Of a stretch of DNA of 64,000 nucleotides, positions 57,003 through 64,000 are shown in pieces. The notes beneath the pieces are model-generated. The model was not told where the DNA came from, did not search any database, and was given only the letters and a program-made list of their open reading frames with translations. A program made the translations under genes and the position numbers. The first letter of the stretch is position 1. Every line of letters starts with the position of its first letter. Origin of the DNA: Branchinecta lynchi (taxonomy: Eukaryota > Arthropoda > Branchiopoda > Anostraca > Branchinectidae); NCBI GenBank assembly GCA_023053575.1, contig JAKZAP010000001.1, positions 30,956,533 to 31,020,532 on the forward strand, read 5' to 3'.

Positions 57003-58306
57003 TACTGAAGCTCCTCCGCTCTCTCCGCTGAGAAGATAACAACAGACACAAAACAGATATTTCGCTCTTCACCGTTCCACCGCTAGCAATCTAGAGAGCA
57101 TAACAGAGGGGGGGGGGATTTAATCAGGCTCCAAGATTTACTGATTTGATAAATAAGCTGATGAATATGTTCCCGGGAACTCATGTAGAAATTTGACTGC
57201 AAATGCCGAATTAGAAAACGGGATTGCTCTAAAAGAACGTAATGTCTGCATAAAAAAGCGCTTTACGAAAAAAAGCTCATTTCTTTCCGAGTTTTCTGGT
57301 GAAGAACAAAGACAGACTGCATTTCGGAAGTCGAACGCTTGGGAGAGACTAACCCATAGCGTGAACTGCCCACCGAGTTTCATTATCTCACCCTTCCTTC
57401 CTCGAGGACCCTTCGGATTTCTTCTTCCTTTTACATTGTCCCTAGCTCCCCTACACAATTAAAAATCCCCGCTCTTCGGCTTTCGCTTACGACCTATTGC
57501 GCTTTTTTGGAGAGAAAGGCTAGAAAGCTTCAGCGGCTTGACCCTGAAGATAACCCTTGCCAAGAAGGGACGAAGTATAGCTCTCATAAAATTCAGCTGA
57601 CGTATCCGTTTAGCACTGTCAATTATGATTCGCAGTCAGCTTTAGATGAAAGAATATTTGACCTTAGACCTTAGTCGGGAACACAGGACTAATTATGAAC
57701 CCTGAGGAGTATCTCATTCGCTTCTTGCCTGAACCAGGTCAAATCTAAGAATACAGTATTTTGTGATGTTCTCTACTAGACTATATCATAAACTTTACGT
57801 CATGGTAGCGTTCATGGGCTCAAAGTTGTCGAAGGCCTTGCAAGGATCCGAAGGCGCTTTTGGCAGCATACAAATGAAGTTATTCGTTAAAATTTAACTG
57901 AAAAAGGCTGAGACAGTTACCCATCATTTATTCACTTAAAGAGGCCTGAAAACTCGATGAAAATGCGTTACTTCGTTGCGAATTAAACACAAAAACCAAG
58001 TGTTTAACGCAGAGATCTATCTTCCGTGAGCTGATCACCGGCTACTCTAATGCCGCGTCCGTACTGAGATTCAAATTTTCCCCGTCATAGTAGAATTTTG
58101 TGTTGTGAGGATGACCGTAGACATTGTGAATAGAAATAAGAAACATCCCTCAACACAATACAAATAACGCAGTGTAGGCTACTCAGTTGATAGAGAAATA
58201 AATTGGCTGTTCAGTTACACTTTAAGGACCTATTATGGAAACGTTCAGATTTTTCAACTTGACGATGAAAGTGAAGAAAATCCGGCCGGGAAATCCTGAT
58301 ACTGTG
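57003..58306. repeat. Repeat mosaic with inverted F4
   Basis: 57410-57480 resembles the F3 end (TTCTTCCTTTTACATTGTCCC). 57630 shares ATTCGCAGTCAGCTT with 43280. 57890-58110 is F4 in reverse (TTTAACTGAAAAAGGC, CGATGAAAATGCGTTACTTC, CATAGTAGAATTT). No gene. Confidence 0.55.
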
Positions 58307-58602
58307 AGCGTGTTCCATCCTACTTACCGTAGTTACTACGCATGACGTCACGAATTCCGGCTTTTTGCCGTCAAGGCTGGAACGACTTTTCTATTTTCCA
58401 GCAGAATATCATGCCACGGGCGAATACGACCAATCACGTTACAGAGATCCGTATTTACTACGCTCCCGAGCGTCATAAGCAAATAGTTACTATATTAGTT
58501 ACTATTTCGAGAAAGTTGGAACGGTCAGCGTAGTAACTTTTGTTGAGGTTGGAACGGAAATAGTAACTAATAGTTACTATTCGTAGAAGGGTGGAACACG
58601 CT
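58307..58602. mobile_element. AGCGTGTT-type MITE with 5-bp duplication (copy 3)
   Basis: 296 bp, AGCGTGTTCCATCC to GGGTGGAACACGCT, flanked by CTGTG on both sides (58302-58306, 58603-58607). Confidence 0.92.
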
Positions 58603-58879
58603 CTGTGTTCGCACTATAGGATAGGTCTGTGGTCCCTCCCCGCATTCTAAGTGATTCGTTAGATTAATTCTTTTCAGTTTTCCTTTTAAGTGTTCATTCT
58701 ACGACTATCAGTTTCATTCTGAAACACACTGTGTTTCAGAAAAATAATTCAATAAAAATAATTCAAGATGCAAGTGCGACCCTTTCGGATGTTTCCTCAT
58801 CGCTTTCGAAAATCATGGACAACAGGGCCCAACCAGCGCACGACGTCGTCCACTGCTTCCTGACCGAAGATTGAAAATT

Positions 58880-58968
58880 AAGTGTTTTTCTTTTTTTTTT
58901 TTTTTTCTTCTTTTACTACGCCCTTTCAAAATGGCGGGTCATAAATAAATTACTTACTTACTTACTTA
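58880..58968 (+). repeat. LINE 3' end with (ACTT)n tail
   Basis: T run, CGCCCTTTCAAAATGGCGGG, TCATAAATAAATT and (ACTT)4-5. Same 3' end as near 50900. The tail is cut by the mariner-like MITE at 58969. Confidence 0.7.
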
Positions 58969-59323
58969 CAGTCGGAAGTTTCATGACATATAACACGAGG
59001 ATGCGCGGTTTCACCAGATAATGCGTACAGATAACACTTCGGATGTTGTCTGTTGTATTTGAAAACGTTATGCATGAAATGTTATGCATAACAAGCTTTG
59101 TTAGGAAGAGCCAAAAAAGCATCTACTGACTTTATTCCGTATCGTCATGATGTCGGAAAAGTCAGCAGATACTTTTTTGCGGTTTTTCGGTTCTTCCTGA
59201 TGGTAAACTTTATTATGCATAACATTTTGAAACACAGCAGATAACATCAGAATTTTATCTGGTACGCATTATCTGTTGAAACCGCGCATCCTCGTGTTAT
59301 CTGTTATGAAACTTCTGACAGTG
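58969..59323. mobile_element. Tc1/mariner-like foldback MITE (copy 2)
   Basis: 355 bp flanked by TA, arms of about 150 bp with CAGTCGGAAGTTTCATGACA and GATGCGCGGTTTCA inverted as TGAAACCGCGCATC. The end sequence is shared with copy 1. Confidence 0.88.
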
Positions 59324-59527
59324 TAGTTGTATGCGCTGGCTGAAGACGACGATGTGTTTTAGTTTAAAGATTGCTTTAAATTGTGTCATTATAATATGCA
59401 TGACGAAAAAGTCGAATGGTCGGCTTCGTCGGTCAGGTTATTTTGAAAATAAATTGAATTATTTGGATGAACAGACTGACTAAGACAAATCTTATCGCTT
59501 CCCATTTTTACAAGATAAATCACTTAC

Positions 59528-59901
59528 TAGACGCATCCGTCAGCCACAAGCAATATGGTCGTGCATGCCAGTATGCTTTGTATGAGACGTCTCCAATCCC
59601 TGGATAATGCGAGAAGGACAGGAAAAAGATGCACAGCAAATACAAAGTGTCCGACGACGCCAAGGCTGTCAAATATAGATTCGTGGAACTCCTCATTCCT
59701 CGGCTGGTGAGAATGATCATCGAAACGATGTTCCCAAGCACACCTATGCAGACGACAAGAGGCACCAGAATCCTTTGTATCCAGAATCGAGACAAGTCGC
59801 GGAATGCCAGTGCATTGTCATAGTCCAGATCAGTTGTCATATTGTTCGCAACCATTTGTGAGGTGTTTTCAACCAAGTAGTCGAAAAAGGGCCAGTCGGA
59901 T
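59528..59901 (-). CDS. Class A peptide GPCR, upstream exon (N-terminus to start of TM3)
   Basis: The frame encodes the extracellular N-terminus with an N-glycosylation site (NMT), TM1 ILVPLVVCIGVLGNIVSMII (the GN motif), the TM1-TM2 loop, TM2 with LTALASSDTLYLL (the conserved Asp), and the conserved Cys before TM3 in RPYCLWLTD. It ends in phase 1 at 59528 before GTAAGT, and the phase fits the exon at 46092. The first in-frame ATG is 59855-59853, giving about 419 residues in total. The frame also stays open upstream to a polypyrimidine-AG at 59902-59903, so this may be an internal exon and the true start may lie in an exon I cannot see. Expected location: plasma membrane. Confidence 0.88.
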
Positions 59902-60023
59902 CTAAAAAAAATAATTTATCACAGTGCTCGTTTCTTCATTTCTCCAAGTAAACCTCCTGGTTTTCAACTGATCCAACTCCTTAAAGCACTACTTAACACC
60001 TTCGACTCTCCTATAGTAACAGC

Positions 60024-60319
60024 CAGAGGCGTTACTAGCCAAAATATTTGGGGGGGACGAGGCATTTACCGACTGGGTGGGAGTTTTTACCGACTTTTTC
60101 TGCAGAAAAAAGACTGTTTTCAAGAACAAAATCGACTGATTTTCAGAAAAATCCTAAGATGCTCAGGCAATTTTCAGAAAAACCGACTATTTTCATGAAA
60201 AAAATCAACTGTTTTGACGAATAATCGCGGCGCTTCGCGCCGACTCGGTTATTTTTTACCGTCTGGCCAACAGCATTGGGGGGAGGGCGCCCCCCCCCCC
60301 CCCGGTCGTGACGCCCCTG
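60024..60319. mobile_element. hAT-type MITE, intact copy
   Basis: 296 bp, CAGAGGCGTTACTAGCC to GGTCGTGACGCCCCTG. Target duplication GTAACAGC / GTAACTGC (7 of 8). G and C runs sit just inside the ends, and GGCGCTTCGCGCC lies near the right end. Confidence 0.88.
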
Positions 60320-60534
60320 GTAACTGCTTCGGATAATTCGCATCAGAATATAATACAATATTAATTTTTAACACCCAAACCTTAGACAAGCCAAATGGGG
60401 GGTATTCGATAAACATAACATAGAGTAACATAACAAACTAATGCAAATAAAATAACATCTGGACTACATTCACCAGTAATGACCTCTGACGAAGAACTTA
60501 CTAGGGATCTCATCGACGTTCGGCTTCAAGCACA

Positions 60535-60830
60535 AGCCTTACTAGAAATGATCTTCATACGATGAAATGGGTCAAAATAACGTTTTTTGAAAATACGATT
60601 ACTTGCCACGTGGAATTAGCGATTTTCGTGTTAGCACTTATCGACGCGGCGGCTATACACGCAAAATATTTAAAAATGAACACGCCGTTGTTAAAAGTGA
60701 GAAAACCAAGTAAAAGAAAAAAAGTCCAAAACAGAAGATATACCTGTGTAAAATGAAAAACAACACTTTGAAGCTCTTATTTTCTTATGTATGGTTGAAA
60801 GAGTTGTCGGTGGACCTTGAAGCTTGCGTT
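60535..60830 (+). repeat. Partial, diverged F3-like repeat
   Basis: Shares AGAAATGATCTT, GAAAACCAAG and GAAAGAGTTGTCGGTGGACC with F3 at 31500-31760. Ends not found. The open frames over it are not convincing genes. Confidence 0.5.
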
Positions 60831-60837
60831 GCATGGC

Positions 60838-61156
60838 CAGCGTTGCCACATCCAAAAAAATAGAGAGTGACTTTTGGTCAAGAGAGTGATTTGGGAGTGA
60901 AATTTTGTTTTCATCAGAAAATGGAAAACGGTCACTCTGGGTCAGAATCAATGCTGCAAAAATTACAAATCTTAATTTAATGTCCTTCAAAAAACGTGAA
61001 ATAGTCACTTTTGGTAGAAGTCGCTGCTGGAAAATGACACCTCTGGATGTTTTTTTTTTTTTAAATAGAGTGATTGTTATGTCCTACGTAGGACCAGAAT
61101 GACACAAATAAAATAGTTTGACAATTCACACTATCGTGCGACACGTGGCATCCTTG
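60838..61156. mobile_element. hAT-type MITE, short copy
   Basis: 319 bp, CAGCGTTGCCACATCC to ACGTGGCATCCTTG, flanked by TGCATGGC and TGCATGAC (7 of 8). Relative of 54748-55471. Confidence 0.85.
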
Positions 61157-61429
61157 TGCATGACTGACTGGCAAGACCTGACTGGGTGCAAAACGGTTTT
61201 GCAGGTGCAAAACGAAAGATTGGCGAAAGGGCGGCGATTTCAGAAGCTTACACTGTTCCTTTTATGAGATTTTTCTGCTAAGTTTAGTTGTCCTAAGCGA
61301 GCAGAACAGGAGAAAATTATGTGAGTTAAAATAAAATTATCCCATTATCACAACTTTCTTTATTTCCCTAGTCAAATTTGTACTCAAAGACAAAGTTTTA
61401 ATTGTTCCTGGGCCTGTCAATTTTCACAG

Positions 61430-61604
61430 GAGACCCCTCTACTGCAATTCTGAATAAGCTTTCAGATGATAAGGACAAAGAAACAAAGCCAGAAACAAAT
61501 GACAAAGAGACCACCGAAAAGTATCCCCAGAAATCTGACTCGCGAAGAATCATTAAAATCTGCTTCCCTTCCCGCCTCGGTGACATGACTATAATTAAGT
61601 ACGT
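61430..61604 (+). other. Possible isolated exon, weak
   Basis: A Lys/Glu/Thr-rich open stretch (NKLSDDKDKETKPETNDKET) lies between an acceptor-like TTTTCACAG and a consensus donor GTAAGT. The donor overlaps a reversed LINE (ACTT)n tail, and no partner exon or family match is visible. Probably chance. Confidence 0.15.
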
Positions 61605-62263
61605 AAGTAATTTATTTATAACCCGGCATGTATTGCGCAACTATTGCTATCACAAGTACTTTAACCGTATTCAAACTAATTCGAATTTATCCGTTCACAG
61701 GCTCCTTTTCAATATAGTACAAAAATTAAGATATTGAGCTCTTTCGCTGTCAGCTTGTTGCTGCCACTTTTTTTTTAATTAAGTCCCTCCGGGTTCCCAA
61801 TTTATAGAGATCCCACAATCTTTGCTTCTAATAACGAGCACATGGACACAAAATTCATTTAAAGATACTGAGATCTAAAATCTAGACTCTGGGTTTTGGT
61901 ACAGGTAAGCCTTTGTGATGCCAACATTCTAAGCAGACATCCTGAAACTGGATGAAGTGCTGAAACTTGAAGTACGGTAACTCGCACATGTCATATGTCT
62001 TTCGCCAAGTTCTGCAGGGTTGCATTTAGGGGTAAGTAACTCGTACGTCACGCGTGTTTAGTAAAGGTGTGGTAAAAAACTTGTCTAAAGTAGCTTAAGC
62101 ATTAGTAAGCTAAAGTAAGCTTAGCATAACACCCAATGAAGATGTCTGTGGCGAATCGCAAGCACAAGAGTTTACAGTTCTAGATCATAAAATAATAAAT
62201 ATATTTTTTATTTCCATAATAGATCAACAGAATATGGCTAGCAGAAGATCTTCATGACGTAAA
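61605..62263. other. No gene recognised
   Basis: Begins with a reversed LINE tail (AAGTAATTTATTTATAACCC). The rest is unassigned. Confidence 0.45.
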
Positions 62264-62797
62264 GGCCCATTCACAACGGGTTTTGGCTAATACTCGGTAC
62301 CAGCCAGTTCGCTAAATCGCTCTGAGACCGAGAATTAGCTGGGTTTCTGCCGTTCGCAATTGATACAGTTTCGGATACTAGCTAGTCTCGCACCCAAATT
62401 GAAATCAGTTCAACTTTTGAAGGTACCAGCCAATCAGATCATTTGAGGGATTATTGAGGAATATTCTGATTAGCTAGTTTCGAACCAAGCCCAATAGATA
62501 AAATCACATCCACTCATGGCTGTCTTGAAAACAGAAAGTGAATTAGGACATTCATATTCGGTCTGACGTCGTTCAGCATTAGTCAATCGCAATATTCCTG
62601 AGTATTCCCCCTAAGTAATGTGATTGTCTAGTACCCTTAAAAGTTAAACTGATTTCAACTTGGGTGCGAGACCAGCTGGTACCCGAAACTGGCACTATCG
62701 ATTGCTAACGGCAGAAACCCAGCTAATTCTCGGTCTCAGAGTGATTTCTGGAACTGGCTGGTACCGAGTATTACCTAAAACCCGTTGTGATTGGGCC
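62264..62797. mobile_element. 534-bp foldback element
   Basis: Almost the whole element is two arms of about 240 bp. GGCCCATTCACAACGGGTTT and GAGACCGAGAATTAGCTGGG on the left reappear inverted on the right. Left flank TAAA and right flank TTAA suggest a mutated TTAA target. No coding capacity. The transcript would fold into a long double-stranded RNA. Confidence 0.9.
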
Positions 62798-62938
62798 TTA
62801 ACACATGTCAAAGCAATGACGTAGTATATAAAATATCTGCGAATAATGCGCAAGCCTACTTAATATAATACAAGTCAGACACCAAGAGTTAAATTTGTGA
62901 ATAATATAAAGAAGCATCAAGAGTTAAAATGGGAATTA

Positions 62939-63926
62939 ACAAGACCAAATGTTCGATGGGATCCCAAAAATTCAATATTTGATCCAGACAATTGGGTCTT
63001 GTCTTCGCCAGACTCCTTGAACATTTTTACTATTGAAATTCAAAAACAGATTAAGTCCAAATAGAATCATCTGAGAAAATTAATTTCAGATATGGATTCA
63101 GCATGTGTGTTTACCCCCTACAAGTCATATCTTTTTTGACGAAAACTTCCTACCTTACTTCTGCCAATTTCCCGGTTTCGGCCGAATTCCGGAACTACTT
63201 GTCCGGCGAGAAAAGAAAGCCAAAACCGAACCTCAGCATATTTTTGTTCCCCTCTATCGAACATATAATCAACTTCAAAGAAAAATCCAACTTAAATAAC
63301 AAATTTTCCGGTTCCAGCAGGATTCCGGGCGAACTATATGTCCGGGTAAGAAATTATTGTCATACACGGATTCAGCATCTCTTATTACCCCTACATCTGA
63401 TATCTAATGAAGTACAAATAAGACTACTTTTAACAATTTCCGGTTTTTGCCGGACTCCGGGCGAACTACTTGTCCGGGTAGAAAATGGTTTTCACGTAAG
63501 TGTTCAGCATGTCTTCTTACCTCTACATCGAACATCTAATCAACTTCAAATAAAACTTTTACTTTTAACAAACTTTCCGGTTTGGGCTTGATTCCGGGCG
63601 AACTATAGTTACTAGCGAACTAAGTATACTTTTCAGGCAAGAAAATGGTTTTCGTATTTGTCTTTAGAATGTCAACTTACCCCTTAATCGACTATCTCAT
63701 TAGCTGTTTAAAACATTTTGTTTGTCCCTTAATTTGAACCCCACCCCTAAATGTAGGGCTACCGAGCCCATCTACGAATTTGACCTTTCCTCCCACCAAG
63801 TTTCATCAAAATCTCTCATTCCCTTCAAGAGTTACCATGCTCACAGACAGACAGACAGACGGACAGACCGACAGCTTTTTCTATGTCACAGGTATCCCTT
63901 GACTGACGTTTTGGGATCCCAAAAAA
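62939..63926 (-). mobile_element. Family M repeat, full copy (M18)
   Basis: Inverted, from AACAAGACCAAATG to TTGGGATCCCAAAAAA. It keeps the GACAGACAGACAGACGG run (63844-63870) and about five internal units. Confidence 0.92.
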
Positions 63927-64000
63927 GATACGAATGATGACAAATATCGGTCAGACGAATGTACTAGGGTGGGATAATTTGAAGCCGATTTCTTTTTTCA

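Larger units (their letters stand above)
46093..59527 (-). other. 13.4-kb intron of the GPCR gene, filled with mobile elements
   Basis: Donor GTAAGT at 59527-59522 and acceptor TTTTCAG ending at 46093 (minus strand). Both flanking exons are in compatible phase. It holds F3, two M copies, AGCGTGTT MITEs, hAT and mariner-type MITEs and LINE tails, each listed separately. Confidence 0.85.

Overview
The window is nuclear DNA of a multicellular animal, most likely an invertebrate. The evidence is one spliced class A GPCR gene with a 13.4-kb intron, canonical GT/AG splice sites, AT-rich sequence, animal-type non-LTR retrotransposon 3' ends, hAT, Mutator-like and Tc1/mariner-like miniature elements, and a protein-primed type-B DNA polymerase element of the kind seen in invertebrate genomes. 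I cannot name the phylum. The GPCR has an NFxxY variant of NPxxY familiar from protostome FMRFamide/myosuppressin-type receptors, which only hints at a protostome.

Layout. 1-686 is the end of a dispersed repeat here called family M. 687-6028 holds an inverted-repeat array, a candidate LTR and the 3' half of a Ty3/gypsy-like retroelement on the minus strand with a frameshifted integrase. 6226-10674 is an AT-rich virus-like or self-synthesizing-transposon segment: two small minus-strand genes, an intergenic repeat array and a divergent type-B DNA polymerase gene cut off by a 100-N assembly gap (10675-10774). 11348-15100 is a 3.75-kb element bounded by perfect 29-bp inverted, hairpin-forming ends and filled with four tandem units. 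15293-17640 is a wrecked non-LTR reverse transcriptase split by another repeat (family F2). 18295-44480 is almost wholly repeats: family M copies in both orientations, a three-unit 1,366-bp tandem array (24716-29771), nested hAT-type elements, a Mutator-like remnant (34818-35905) and a 3.47-kb non-autonomous hAT-like element (38888-42359) carrying three copies of a LINE 3' end. 45161-59901 is the GPCR gene (minus strand, two exons visible), whose intron is packed with MITEs and M copies. 59902-64000 is again MITEs, a 534-bp near-perfect foldback element and one M copy.

Family M is the dominant feature: at least 17 copies, about a fifth of the window, non-coding. Each starts at TTTTTGGGATCCCAAAACG, continues with a GTCC/GTCT tetranucleotide run and a conserved GATGAAACTTGG block, then a variable number of about 135-bp internal units, and ends with GGGATCCCA...GGTCTTGTT. 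A paralogous empty site inside the tandem array fixes its ends. Family F2 shares the same order of parts with a different sequence, which suggests a wider class.

Only the GPCR looks like an intact host gene. The polymerase gene is open up to the gap and may be intact beyond it. All other coding traces are fragments of mobile elements.
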